Shown: positions 49,918 through 59,063 of the stretch, piece after piece
Position numbering within the stretch: position 1 is the first letter of the stretch
How the letters are laid out: the number at the start of each line of letters is the position of its first letter
Assembly: GCF_004153685.1 (NCBI RefSeq)
Contig: NZ_SDQD01000001.1
Span: 1,178,001 to 1,242,000 of the forward strand
DNA length: 64,000 bases
Origin: Pollutimonas harenae
Lineage (GTDB): Bacteria; Pseudomonadota; Gammaproteobacteria; Burkholderiales; Burkholderiaceae_B
Reading direction: 5' to 3'
Notes under the pieces: generated by a model
What the model was told of the DNA's origin: nothing
Seen by the model: only the letters and a program-made list of their open reading frames with translations
Database searches by the model: none
Program-made: the position numbers and the translations under genes

Positions 49918-50538
49918 ATGGCAACAAGACCAATCGGACGTCCTCGTGAGAGTGGTTTAGAGCAGAGAGTTTTTGTGGCGGCCTGTGCGATTTATGCCAA
50001 ACGCGGGTGGGCTGGTTTCAATTTTGATGAGGTCGCCAGGCGATCCAGAGTCGGTAAAGGATCTTTGTATTTGCGCTGGCGCAACAAGGCTCAGATGCTC
50101 TTCGAGCTGGTCCAGTCGCGGACGGACTTTATTGCAGGCATCGATACCGGACATGTGCGTACTGATCTTATTGAGTTTGCCCGGCGTTGGTGTGTTCACC
50201 TGGAAACAGACGAAGGAGTGCTCACTTACCGGCTGACCATAGACGCACGCTTCTATCCTGAGTTACGCAAGGCGCTTGGCGAGAAGCACTATCCGGAACA
50301 CGTGCGCAGCACCCGAGCCATCATCCGCCGTGGTATTGAACGTGGTGAGCTGCCTCCGGGAACCTCGATCGCGCTGGTCGCGGATCTGGTCGCTGGGGCA
50401 GTGTCCAATCATGTCCGCAACACACCCGATTATTTGCGTGATGGCTTTGCCGATCATCGGGATGAATACTGCGCGATGGTAGTGGATACGGTCTTGCAGG
50501 GGATAAGTGCTGGTCATAGGCCCCGGGCCCCTGAATAA
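49918..50538 (+). CDS. TetR-family transcriptional regulator
   Basis: 206 residues. The N-terminal TetR helix-turn-helix is FVAACAIYAKRGWAGFNFDEVARRSRVGKGSLYLRW (about 19-54, in two parts). The C-terminal domain is of the type found in AcrR-like regulators and has no clear ligand signature. The start ATG follows AAGGAAC. It is divergent from the substrate-binding protein/aldehyde dehydrogenase/alcohol dehydrogenase operon and is probably its repressor. It converges on the lysR-type gene. Confidence 0.9.
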   Translation: MATRPIGRPRESGLEQRVFVAACAIYAKRGWAGFNFDEVARRSRVGKGSLYLRWRNKAQMLFELVQSRTDFIAGIDTGHVRTDLIEFARRWCVHLETDEGVLTYRLTIDARFYPELRKALGEKHYPEHVRSTRAIIRRGIERGELPPGTSIALVADLVAGAVSNHVRNTPDYLRDGFADHRDEYCAMVVDTVLQGISAGHRPRAPE

Positions 50539-50546
50539 GGCTTGGT

Positions 50547-51440
50547 TCACCACTTGCGGTTTTGCAAAGCGCTGTGCAGGTAATCAATCAGTACCCGGAC
50601 TTTGGGCGTTACGTGTTGCCGACTTGGGTACAGGGCATAAATACCCATTTCGAACGAGCGGTATTCAGGCATGATCTCTTCAAGGGTACCGTTACGCAGA
50701 TCGTCACCCACCAGAAACGAGGGTTGCAAGATAATACCCTGATGCTGAAGTGCTGCAGCGTGGCAGGTGTCGCCACTATTGCTGCGCATCCGGGGCGTCA
50801 CCGCAACGCTCTCCGGTCCCTGAGGCCCTTGGAACATCCATTGCTCTCCGGTCGAGAACAGGCTGTATGCGAGGGTTGTATGGCTGGCCAATTCGCCTGG
50901 ATGTGAAGGCCGGCCATGCTGGTCCAAATAGTGCGGCGAGGCGCACAGCACCATGCGTGTGGTCGATAGCTGACGGCTGATCAAAGACGAACTGCGCAAG
51001 CGGCCGATACGCACCACAATGTCATAGCCTTCTTCAACTACATCGACAAGCCTGTCGGACAGTGTGATATCCAAGGTCACGGCAGGGTTCTGCGCCATGA
51101 ATGCACCCCATAGTGGAGCAAGATGCAGCAAGCCGAAGGTGACCGGGGCGTTGATTTTCAGAAGACCTAGGACATGGCCTGAACGGGCCGTGATTTCGGC
51201 CTCGGCCTCTTCGACATCAGCCAGCAAGGTTTTGCATCTTACGTAGAAAACCTTGCCCTCGTCAGTGAGCGAGAGTCGTCGCGTTGTACGGTGGAGCAGT
51301 CTTGTGCCCAAGCGCTTTTCCAGGTCGCCCAGAACGCGTGAGACGGCAGCTTTGGATAAATTCAGCGAGTCGGCCGCCCCTATAAAGCTGCCGGCGTCGA
51401 CAATGGCAGCAAAGACGCCCATTTCATGAAAGCGGTCCAT
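50547..51440 (-). CDS. LysR-family transcriptional regulator
   Basis: 297 residues. The N-terminal LysR winged helix is MGVFAAIVDAGSFIGAADSLNLSKAAVSRVLGDLEKRLG (about 6-44, in two parts), then LLHRTTRRLSLTDEG. The effector domain has LLKINAPVTFGLLHLAPL. It belongs to the CrgA/AaeR-like branch common in Betaproteobacteria. It is divergent from doxX and the dioxygenase gene and likely controls them. The intergenic inverted repeat at 51476-51498 is a suitable binding site. Confidence 0.92.
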   Translation of the reverse strand: MDRFHEMGVFAAIVDAGSFIGAADSLNLSKAAVSRVLGDLEKRLGTRLLHRTTRRLSLTDEGKVFYVRCKTLLADVEEAEAEITARSGHVLGLLKINAPVTFGLLHLAPLWGAFMAQNPAVTLDITLSDRLVDVVEEGYDIVVRIGRLRSSSLISRQLSTTRMVLCASPHYLDQHGRPSHPGELASHTTLAYSLFSTGEQWMFQGPQGPESVAVTPRMRSNSGDTCHAAALQHQGIILQPSFLVGDDLRNGTLEEIMPEYRSFEMGIYALYPSRQHVTPKVRVLIDYLHSALQNRKW

Positions 51441-51475
51441 GGATATTGATGGCTTATTGTCTCGTTTTGGTGAAC

Positions 51476-51498
51476 TATATGTCTAATTAAAACATATA
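51476..51498. promoter_or_regulatory. Candidate LysR operator
   Basis: Inverted repeat TATATGT-(9 bases)-ACATATA lies 36 bp upstream of the lysR-type start and about 125 bp upstream of doxX. The surrounding AT-rich stretch (to about 51530) should hold the divergent promoters. Confidence 0.55.
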
Positions 51499-51623
51499 TA
51501 TTCCTTGATATAAAACAAATATAGTATCGGTCATGGCAACACCCGACGAGATCATTGAACGTCAGATCGGGGAGAATCCACCACATTTACCAAGATCGAC
51601 TCATTTCTCAAGGAGAACCTACC

Positions 51624-52055
51624 ATGACATCAAACACTGTAAACGCTTCAACACCCACTGCGAGTTTCCTGAACTTGCTAGGCCGTCTGGCCATTGTTGC
51701 CCTATTTCTGCCGGCTGGCCTGAGCAAAATTACGGGCTTTGCGGGCACTGTCGGTTATATCGGTTCAGTTGGCTTGCCGGCCCCTACGCTGGCGGCCATT
51801 GTCGCCATCATTGTTGAGGTCGGCGGCGGTCTGGCACTGATCGCGGGCTATCGTACACGCCTGGTAGCATTGGTTTTGGCCATCTTCACTGCCGCAGCGA
51901 GCTTTGCCTTCCATACTTTCTGGTCGCTACCTGCAGAACAGGTGATGATGCAACAACTTCTGTTCTACAAAAACATCGCCATCGTAGGTGGTTTGCTGAT
52001 TCTGGCGGCCAACGGTGCTGGCGCCTTCAGCCTGGACGCACGCCGCAGCCACTAA
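51624..52055 (+). CDS. DoxX family membrane protein
   Basis: 143 residues from the ATG at 51624, which follows AAGGAGAA. It has four hydrophobic segments: LLGRLAIVALFLPAGLSKI, TLAAIVAIIVEVGGGLALIAG, LVALVLAIFTAAASFAFH and IAIVGGLLILAANGAGAF. The GRLAIVALFLPAGLSKITGF opening is the DoxX signature. Function is not defined; relatives have been linked to quinone reactions or redox stress. It precedes the dioxygenase gene by 27 bp, a pairing seen in many Proteobacteria. Confidence 0.9.
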   Translation: MTSNTVNASTPTASFLNLLGRLAIVALFLPAGLSKITGFAGTVGYIGSVGLPAPTLAAIVAIIVEVGGGLALIAGYRTRLVALVLAIFTAAASFAFHTFWSLPAEQVMMQQLLFYKNIAIVGGLLILAANGAGAFSLDARRSH

Positions 52056-52082
52056 GTTAAACCATGCAAAGGAGATAACACC

Positions 52083-52889
52083 ATGTCCGCGCTTTCTTTA
52101 GCACCTGTCCTTTTCATTTCGCATGGCGCGCCCACCTTTGCGCTGGAGCCTGGCCGTCTGGGTGCGCGCTTGGGTGAGGTGGGCCGGCATCTGGAAGATG
52201 TGCGGGCTATCGTGGTGGTGTCTCCACATTGGCAAACCCGCGATGTGGCGGTTGGCACCACTGCCGCACCAGAAACCATCCATGATTTCAGCGGCTTCCC
52301 GCAGGCGCTGTATGCTTTGCGCTATCCGGTTGCTGGTGCCCCCGAGGCCGCAGGGCAAGCGCTGACGCTACTGAGTGAGGCCGGGTGGCCAGTACGCGTA
52401 GAGCCTGCGCGCGGGCTCGATCACGGTGCTTGGGTGCCACTGATGCATATGTTGCCCAAGGCCAATATTCCTGTCTTTCAGGTGTCATTGCCCCATGCGC
52501 TGGATACGCGTGGCGCCGTGGCACTGGGCCAGACGCTGGCTCCGCTGCGCGAGCAGGGTATTGCGATTGTTGCTTCAGGCAGCATGACTCACAATCTATA
52601 TGAGTTCCGCGGTGCAGCTAGTCAGCCTGAGCCTTATGTCAGCGAATTCACCGCATGGGTCGATCAAGCCGTTGTGGAGCGTGATGTGTCACGCCTGGCT
52701 GACTATCGTTCGCTGGCGCCGCACGCACAGCGTGCTCATCCTACTGAAGAGCATTTCCTGCCATTGTTGGTCGCCATGGCGGCGACGGGAGATGACGAGC
52801 CGCTGGTGCAACTCGACGACGCCATTACGTATGGGGTGTTGTCCATGACGTCATACGGATGGGGGCTCGCCCAGGCTGTATCGGCCTGA
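52083..52889 (+). CDS. DODA-type extradiol ring-cleavage dioxygenase (YgiD-like)
   Basis: 268 residues of the class III extradiol dioxygenase family. Metal-ligand motifs are FISHGAPTFALEP (His near 17), VVVSPHWQTRD, GLDHGAWVPLMHMLP and GSMTHNLYEF. The E. coli relative YgiD opens the ring of L-DOPA; the native substrate of this group is uncertain. An in-frame ribosome binding site GGAG precedes the ATG. Co-transcribed with doxX under LysR control, by inference. Confidence 0.9.
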   Translation: MSALSLAPVLFISHGAPTFALEPGRLGARLGEVGRHLEDVRAIVVVSPHWQTRDVAVGTTAAPETIHDFSGFPQALYALRYPVAGAPEAAGQALTLLSEAGWPVRVEPARGLDHGAWVPLMHMLPKANIPVFQVSLPHALDTRGAVALGQTLAPLREQGIAIVASGSMTHNLYEFRGAASQPEPYVSEFTAWVDQAVVERDVSRLADYRSLAPHAQRAHPTEEHFLPLLVAMAATGDDEPLVQLDDAITYGVLSMTSYGWGLAQAVSA

Positions 52890-52962
52890 GCGGCACTCAC
52901 TGGTGCTCGCTCGGCGACGGGTGTGGTGGCAGGCCACGAGACCGTGGAGTTGGCTGCAGCCA

Positions 52963-54012
52963 TCAAGGCGCAGGATTCGGGTAACGTTGATGGATGGCCT
53001 GAATGGCCTCCATTACCTCGTCTGACAGCGTCACTTCGACGCTGTCTATATTTTCCTTCAGCTGGTCGAGACGAGTTGCTCCTATCAGGTTGCTGATGAC
53101 AAAAGGCTGCTGATTCACAAACGCCAGCGCCATGATTGCGGGCGAAATGCCCTGGTCGCGAGCCAGTTGTACATATTCGGCGGCAGCGAGTTCGGCCTCG
53201 GGCTTGGCATAGCGGTTAAAGCGTGTGAACAGGGTCATGCGGGCGCCCTCGGGGCGTGCTCCGTTCAGATACTTGCCCGCCAGTACGCCCATGGCCAGTG
53301 GCGAATATGCCAGCAGTCCCACGCCGTCGAGGTGGCTGAATTCCGACAGGCCGTTTTCGTAGCTGCGATTGAGCAAATTGTAGGGATTCTGTATGGATGC
53401 GATGCGAGGCAGGTGTCGTGTTTCGGCCAGCTTCAGGTACTGTGCCACGCCCCACGGCGTTTCGTTGGACACACCGATATGGCGCACTTTGCCGGCTTTG
53501 ACGAAGTCTTGCAGTACATCGAGGGTTTCTTCGATGGGTACCGTGTATTCATCGTTCTTCCAGGGGTAGGCAGGGCGGCCAAATATGGTTGTGGTGCGAT
53601 CGGGCCAGTGCAGCTGGTAAAGATCCAGGTAGTCGGTTTGCAGGCGCTTCAGGCTGGCATCTAGCGCTTCGGTCATATTCTTGCGGTCCAGATGCGTCTG
53701 GCCGCTGCGAAGATGGCTGGGTCGCTTTGGATCGGTGGCGGCGCCCGCGACTTTACTGGCCAGCACGATGTCCTTGCGGCGGCCCGTCCTGGCCAGCCAG
53801 GTGCCTATATACGTTTCAGTGCGGCCTTGTGTTTCAGGTTTTGGGGGCACGGGATACATCTCTGCGGTATCCACCAGGTTCACCCCCTGCGACAAGGCGT
53901 AGTCGATCTGCTCGTGGGCTTGTGACTCGGTGTTTTGTTCGCCCCAGGTCATGGTGCCCAGTCCGATCAGGCTGACTTCAAGGTCGGTGTGGCCAAGCTT
54001 CCGGTATTTCAA
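52963..54012 (-). CDS. Aldo/keto reductase, Tas-like
   Basis: 349 residues, a single (alpha/beta)8 barrel. The catalytic tetrad is complete: Asp48 and Tyr53 in VDTAEMYPV, Lys87 in ASKVAG, and His135 in YQLHWPDR. The long loop TETYIGTWLARTGRRK and the C-terminal cofactor motif VISNLIGATRLDQLKENI place it with the Tas/YajO type, which uses NADP(H). It reduces carbonyls, but the substrate is unknown. It is convergent with the dioxygenase gene and stands alone. Confidence 0.93.
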   Translation of the reverse strand: MKYRKLGHTDLEVSLIGLGTMTWGEQNTESQAHEQIDYALSQGVNLVDTAEMYPVPPKPETQGRTETYIGTWLARTGRRKDIVLASKVAGAATDPKRPSHLRSGQTHLDRKNMTEALDASLKRLQTDYLDLYQLHWPDRTTTIFGRPAYPWKNDEYTVPIEETLDVLQDFVKAGKVRHIGVSNETPWGVAQYLKLAETRHLPRIASIQNPYNLLNRSYENGLSEFSHLDGVGLLAYSPLAMGVLAGKYLNGARPEGARMTLFTRFNRYAKPEAELAAAEYVQLARDQGISPAIMALAFVNQQPFVISNLIGATRLDQLKENIDSVEVTLSDEVMEAIQAIHQRYPNPAP

Positions 54013-54141
54013 GTTAAGTGCTCCGACTGAATGATGCAGTGAAGGCCTGCTGCCGATGGAGTCGATGTCAACTCCACTGTCTTTAGGTCTGGTTTTGATG
54101 CGAAGTTATTACTTCGCGATTCATCATGGTGTGTTCGCGGC

Positions 54142-55785
54142 TTACCGAAGCGTGCTGCGGCCTCGTATCAAATCCCCAGCTTTATTGCCGATCATCATGG
54201 TTGCAGCACATGTATTTGCCGATGGAATGGACGGCATGATGGAAGAGTCAGCAATACGCAGGTTCTCTATGCCATGCACACGTAACTGATTATCGACTAC
54301 GGCAAACCTATCGCTTTTCGGCCCCATGTGTGCCGTTCCATTTACATGGTACGACGAGACGCCATATTGCCTGGCGAAATCCAGCAGCTCGTTATCAGAC
54401 TCGCATAGCTTACCGGGTAGAGTCTCTTCATCGAAATAGCGTTCAAGCGCCTTTGATTGCAACAGCTTGCGGGCCAGCCTGATTCCGCGTATCAGGGTAA
54501 GCTGGTCTTGCGGGTGCTCAAGGTAGTTGGGCTGAACAATGGGGTCTTCAAATGGATCTGCCGATTTAATGCGTACATGGCCCCGGCTTTGAGGCCGGTG
54601 CTGCCATATGCCAGCCGTCATGCCAGGAAAGTCATCCAGCATGCCGACGTAGCCTTCTTTATAGCTGGCGGGTGTAAAGACACCTTGCAGGTCAGGGGCA
54701 TCGAGTTCGGGTAATGATTTCCAGAAATAATGCACCAGCGATGGGCTTAAGGCCATGACACTGGGCTTTTTCGTCAGCCATTTAAAGATCTGGCCAGCTA
54801 GCCTTGGGCCTTTAACCAACTCATTGATGGTGTCGCTGTTTTTTACTTTTGCTACAACCCGAACCGAGTAGTGATCGCTCAGGTTCTCGCCCACGCCTGG
54901 CAAGTCATGTACGACGCTGATGTTTTTTTCCTGCAGAAGGCCAGCTGGCCCTATACCGGATAACTGTAGCAGTTTAGGTGTATTGATTGCTCCGCAGGCA
55001 ATAATGATTTCTTTGCGGGCCATGACGGTACGGGTGGTGTTGGGTTGCTTTGGATGGCAATAAGCCACGCCGACTGCCTTCTTTCCCTCCAGCAAAATCC
55101 GACTTGCCTGCGCGTACGTTTTGATGTCCAGGTTCGAGCGTGATTTTATGGGCTTCAGGAAGCGGCGCGCGGTACTCATACGCCAGCCCTTGTCTATAGT
55201 GCGTTGAAAATAACCGACTCCAGCTTGGTACATGCCGTTGTAGTCTTCATTTCTTGGTATCCCCGTTTCGACTGCGCCGTCTATAAATGCACTGCACAGG
55301 GGATGGATCCAGTCTATATCTGAAATGGGCAGCTCTCCTGAGCGTCCGCGGTAGTGGTCATCGCCGCCTGTTCTTGCTTCCATGGATTTGAAATAAGGCA
55401 GCACGTCATTGAATCCCCATCCGGGATTACCCAGCGCGGCCCACGCGTCGTAATCCGTCGACTGGCCGCGGTTATAGATCAAGCCGTTGATTGAGGTCGA
55501 ACCCCCCAGTGTGCGTCCCTGAGGTATGGGTATGCGGCGGCCGTGAGTATTTTCTGTGGGCTCGCTTGAGAACTGCCATGCATATTTGGGATTGAATACT
55601 GCTTTGATGAACCCCGCCGGTATATGCAAGTACAACATGTTGTCCGGTGGGCCGGCCTCGAGTACGCAGACCGTAGCACCGCTCTGAGTCAGACGATTCG
55701 CAATGATGGCACCAGCCGCACCAGAGCCGACAATGACGTAGTCGTAGTGTTGAGTATCAGATGAAGGTGCTGATGTTCTATTCAT
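54142..55785 (-). CDS. GMC family oxidoreductase (choline/alcohol dehydrogenase type)
   Basis: 547 residues. The FAD dinucleotide motif is YVIVGSGAAGAIIANRL (about 16-32) followed by VCVLEAG. GMC signature 1 is GRTLGGSTSINGLIYNRG and signature 2 GAINTPKLLQLSGIGP. The catalytic pair is His480 (SYHVNGTAHMG) and Asn524 (PSANTCAATMMIG). It oxidizes an alcohol to an aldehyde or ketone and passes electrons to the respiratory chain. It is divergent from the TRAP/2-oxoacid dehydrogenase operon across a 233-bp region with a palindrome, so it probably belongs to the same pathway. Confidence 0.92.
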   Translation of the reverse strand: MNRTSAPSSDTQHYDYVIVGSGAAGAIIANRLTQSGATVCVLEAGPPDNMLYLHIPAGFIKAVFNPKYAWQFSSEPTENTHGRRIPIPQGRTLGGSTSINGLIYNRGQSTDYDAWAALGNPGWGFNDVLPYFKSMEARTGGDDHYRGRSGELPISDIDWIHPLCSAFIDGAVETGIPRNEDYNGMYQAGVGYFQRTIDKGWRMSTARRFLKPIKSRSNLDIKTYAQASRILLEGKKAVGVAYCHPKQPNTTRTVMARKEIIIACGAINTPKLLQLSGIGPAGLLQEKNISVVHDLPGVGENLSDHYSVRVVAKVKNSDTINELVKGPRLAGQIFKWLTKKPSVMALSPSLVHYFWKSLPELDAPDLQGVFTPASYKEGYVGMLDDFPGMTAGIWQHRPQSRGHVRIKSADPFEDPIVQPNYLEHPQDQLTLIRGIRLARKLLQSKALERYFDEETLPGKLCESDNELLDFARQYGVSSYHVNGTAHMGPKSDRFAVVDNQLRVHGIENLRIADSSIMPSIPSANTCAATMMIGNKAGDLIRGRSTLR

Positions 55786-55888
55786 GTTGAGTCTCGTTAA
55801 GAGTTACGCTGGGCACGGCTCAATTCAATTTAAGACAACGTTGATGCAAGGCAGCTTACCATTTTGAATGGCAGCATTATAGATAAAT

Positions 55889-55902
55889 TTTGTGATCACA
55901 AA
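55889..55902. promoter_or_regulatory. Palindromic operator candidate in the GMC-TRAP divergent region
   Basis: Perfect 14-bp palindrome TTTGTGATCACAAA. The GT...AC half-site form is of the kind bound by FadR-type GntR regulators, one of which is encoded at 62001. A -35-like TTGACT (55910) with a weaker -10-like TAGCAT (55934) lies just downstream, so a bound repressor could block the TRAP promoter. Confidence 0.55.
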
Positions 55903-56018
55903 TATCATATTGACTTTATGGTTTTAGGCCGGGTAGCATTTGACACAAGCCCTAAATGAAAAAAAGGGTAGGCGTCAATCAGCCATCCAGACTCATTAAA
56001 GTCATATTCGGAGAAGAC

Positions 56019-57053
56019 ATGAAATTCAAGTTCCTTATTGCCGCAATGTCGGCCGCGTTCAGTTTTGCCGCAACTCCTGCCGCCAATGCGGTCGAAATCG
56101 ATGTGGCCAGTACTTTTCCCAAAGATATGATGTTTCTGGGAGACGGTCTGAAGCAGTTTGCCAAGTCGGTCGAGGAAATCAGCGACGGCGATATCAAGAT
56201 CAAGATTCATGGCGCAGGTGATCTGGTGCCTGCGCTTGAGGTACTGAACGCAGTTAGTAGTGGCGCGGTTAGTGGCGGCTACGATTGGGTAGGTTACTGG
56301 GGAGGCAGTATTCCTGTGGCTAACCTGGTTGGGGCACTGCCATTTGGCCCAAGCCCCGAAGTGCTGGCTGAATGGATCTGGGAAGGCGGCGGTATGCAGA
56401 TCATTCAAAAGGCGTACGACAAGCGCAACGTCAAATTCCTTCCTTGTGTTGTTGTACCGGCAGAGCCGGCTGGCTGGTTCAACAAAGAAATCAAAACGGT
56501 TGAAGATCTGCAGGGCTTGAAAATGCGCATCGGTGGTCTGGCAGGCCGTGTATTGACCAAGGTCGGTGTCAGTCCACAGATGATTCCAGGCGGTGAGGTG
56601 TTTGTTTCGCTAGAGCGTGGGCGTATTGATGCGGCAGAGTTCTCACTCCCGGCGGTCGACGAAACCATTCAATTGAATAAAGCTGCAAAAAATTATTACT
56701 TTCCCGGTTGGCACCAACCGTCCAGCATCAACTCCATCACCTTCAACATGAAGGTATGGAATGACCTGAACGATTTGCAGAAACATCAAATCACTACGGC
56801 GTGTCGGTCGTCCTTCCTATGGACGCTCACCAATGGTGTGCCTCAGCAGCTTGAAGCACTGAAACGGATGGAAGAGGGCGGAACCTCTATTCTTCGCCTT
56901 CCTGACGAAGTACTGGATGCCTTGCGCAAAGCAACCGCCGAAGTCATTGCTGAAGAACGCCAGAAGGACCCGCTCTTTGACGAGGCATACGCGTCCTTAA
57001 GTACCTATATCGAGGGCGCTGATCGCTGGAAATCGCTGCAAAGCACCAAGTGA
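56019..57053 (+). CDS. TRAP transporter substrate-binding protein (FcbT1/TakP type)
   Basis: 344 residues from the ATG at 56019 (GGAGAAG upstream). Signal peptide MKFKFLIAAMSAAFSFAATPAANA. The body has the DctP-family landmarks of the FcbT1/TakP branch: WFNKEIKTVEDLQGLKMRIGG (with the carboxylate-binding Arg), MIPGGEVFVSLERGRIDAAE and NYYFPGWHQPSS. Characterized members of this branch bind 2-oxoacids or similar carboxylates, so a 2-oxo or hydroxy acid is the best guess here. First gene of the cassette. Confidence 0.92.
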   Translation: MKFKFLIAAMSAAFSFAATPAANAVEIDVASTFPKDMMFLGDGLKQFAKSVEEISDGDIKIKIHGAGDLVPALEVLNAVSSGAVSGGYDWVGYWGGSIPVANLVGALPFGPSPEVLAEWIWEGGGMQIIQKAYDKRNVKFLPCVVVPAEPAGWFNKEIKTVEDLQGLKMRIGGLAGRVLTKVGVSPQMIPGGEVFVSLERGRIDAAEFSLPAVDETIQLNKAAKNYYFPGWHQPSSINSITFNMKVWNDLNDLQKHQITTACRSSFLWTLTNGVPQQLEALKRMEEGGTSILRLPDEVLDALRKATAEVIAEERQKDPLFDEAYASLSTYIEGADRWKSLQSTK

Positions 57054-57060
57054 GGCAAAC

Positions 57061-57669
57061 ATGGATAGCAGGCGCTCTAGCCCGAGTGCCATGACGAGGT
57101 GGGGAGACGCACTACTTAATGTCTGTGCGCTCCCCGGACGTTATGGATCGGCATTGATCTTCATACTTGTGTTTGTGGTGCTGACGGCAGTCATCGGTGC
57201 GCAGTTTGGGCTCAGCGAGCTGGCCCATTGGGAAAATCCCATCCCCTTGTTTGGTAACCATCTGAGCATGACAAGTATTGGCGAATTGCAATGGCATATC
57301 TTTGCATTGCTGGTCATGCTCTCCGGAGCTTACGCCTTCAAGGAAGATCGTCATGTGCGGGTAGACGTCTGGTCGGCGCGATTCTCCGACCGCACACGGC
57401 TTATTGTCGATCTTCTTGGCGATTTGTTTTTACTGATCCCTTTCTTTGCGTTGCTTGCCTGGTATTCATGGGCATTCATGCTGATGGCGTACGAGTTCGG
57501 CGAACAGTCCAATGCGGGCGGGTTAGTGGATCGCTATCTGGTCAAAACAGTATTGCCACTGGGAAGCGTGCTCATGCTCGGGGCAGGGGTAGGGCGCGTT
57601 CTGCGGAATCTGGGTGTGCTGCTGTCTCACCCATCAGGCAAAACAACTACCGGGGGTTCGCCTCAATGA
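57061..57669 (+). CDS. TRAP transporter small permease (DctQ type)
   Basis: 202 residues with four hydrophobic segments, the DctQ topology: SALIFILVFVVLTAVIGAQF, WHIFALLVMLSGAYAF, DLLGDLFLLIPFFALLAWYSW and a final VKTVLPLGSVLMLGAGVG. The FKEDRHVRVDVW motif between the second and third is the family signature. It starts 7 bp after the binding protein gene and overlaps dctM by 4 bp. Confidence 0.92.
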   Translation: MDSRRSSPSAMTRWGDALLNVCALPGRYGSALIFILVFVVLTAVIGAQFGLSELAHWENPIPLFGNHLSMTSIGELQWHIFALLVMLSGAYAFKEDRHVRVDVWSARFSDRTRLIVDLLGDLFLLIPFFALLAWYSWAFMLMAYEFGEQSNAGGLVDRYLVKTVLPLGSVLMLGAGVGRVLRNLGVLLSHPSGKTTTGGSPQ

Positions 57670-59006
57670 CTTATTTTTTACCGTCTTTGATGCTGCTTGC
57701 CCTGGTTGCCGGTATTTTCACCGGCTATCCGGTAGCCTTTTTATTGGCTGGCCTGTCCGTCCTGTTCATGCTGCTGGGCGACATCGCGCTCCCTTCGTTT
57801 GCTTTGATTACGAGTCGAATTTTCGGCGCAGTGCTGGAAAACTGGATACTGGCGGCCATTCCTCTTTTCATCTTCATGGGCATCATGCTCGACAAATCCA
57901 AAGTGGCAAACAAGCTGCTTACCGAGCTTGAAGCGCTTTTTGGTGGAAAGCCAGGTGGCATGGGTTTGGCGGTGGTAATTATTGGCATCGTCATGGCCGC
58001 CAGTACCGGAATTATCGGCGCATCCGTAGTGTTGATGGGCACTTTAGCTTTACCCATGATGCTAAAGCAGGGTTACGATAAAACCGTTGCCATCGGTACG
58101 GTACTAGGCTCAGGTACTTTGGGTATTCTGATACCGCCCAGTATCATGCTGGTTGTGTTTGGCGATGTGATGCAGATACCTATTGGCGACCTATTTGCCG
58201 GCGCGCTTATCCCAGGCTTGATGCTTGGTGGGTTCTATGCGCTGTATATCATGTATGTAGCGATCACCAACCCTAAAAAGGTGCCTGCCGGGCCGAAACC
58301 GTCAGCCGGAAGCCGTGGGAAGCTATTGCTGCGACTCTGCATGAACCTCGTTATTCCGGGCGTACTTATTTCAAGTGTGCTGGTTTCCATCGTGGTGGGT
58401 GTCGCCACGCCTACAGAGGGTGCTGCAATTGGTGCATTTGGCGCCATGGCGCTTGCTTTTTTCAGCCGTGAGCTCTCATGGAAGGTGCTGGTAGCAAGCC
58501 TGAAAGAAACCTGTCTGACTACAGGCATGATACTGGTGCTGGCCATTGGTGCCACAGCGTTTAGCCTAATCTTCAAGCGTATCGGCGGACAAAGCATGAT
58601 AGAAGATGCGGCAGGCATGTTGGGGCACAGCCCTTACATGGTGATCCTGGCCATCATGCTGCTGATGTTTGTGCTGGGTTTCTTCCTTGAGTGGATAGAA
58701 ATTTCATTTTTGGTCCTTCCTCTGTTTGCCCCTATTGTTGCCGGGCTGGATTTTGGCGATGCGTTCGCCAACCAGAATGAAGTCATGATCTGGTTTGCTT
58801 TACTGGTAGCCATTAATTTGCAAACCTCATTTCTGACTCCTCCCTTTGGTTATGCGCTCTTCTACCTGAAAGGTATAGCCATACCTGGCATTACCACCAT
58901 TGATATTTATCGTGGTGTAGCGCCCATTGTCCTGCTGCAGCTTCTGGGGGTTGTGCTGGTGGCGCTATTTCCGGCCATCGCACTGTGGTTGCCGGGCAAG
59001 TTTTGA
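57666..59006 (+). CDS. TRAP transporter large permease (DctM type)
   Basis: 446 residues from the ATG at 57666, which overlaps the small permease stop (ATGA). It has the DctM pattern of about twelve membrane segments, with ILAAIPLFIFMGIMLDKS, GLAVVIIGIVMAASTGIIGASV, GSGTLGILIPPSIMLVVF, GVATPTEGAAIGAFGA and LQTSFLTPPFGYALFYLKG. It carries sodium-coupled carboxylate transport together with the binding protein. Confidence 0.94.
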   Translation: MTYFLPSLMLLALVAGIFTGYPVAFLLAGLSVLFMLLGDIALPSFALITSRIFGAVLENWILAAIPLFIFMGIMLDKSKVANKLLTELEALFGGKPGGMGLAVVIIGIVMAASTGIIGASVVLMGTLALPMMLKQGYDKTVAIGTVLGSGTLGILIPPSIMLVVFGDVMQIPIGDLFAGALIPGLMLGGFYALYIMYVAITNPKKVPAGPKPSAGSRGKLLLRLCMNLVIPGVLISSVLVSIVVGVATPTEGAAIGAFGAMALAFFSRELSWKVLVASLKETCLTTGMILVLAIGATAFSLIFKRIGGQSMIEDAAGMLGHSPYMVILAIMLLMFVLGFFLEWIEISFLVLPLFAPIVAGLDFGDAFANQNEVMIWFALLVAINLQTSFLTPPFGYALFYLKGIAIPGITTIDIYRGVAPIVLLQLLGVVLVALFPAIALWLPGKF

Positions 59007-59063
59007 TTTGGCTGGCCTGGCGCCAGCACTATTGGACCAAATGTACAAGAACACGGAGACGCC

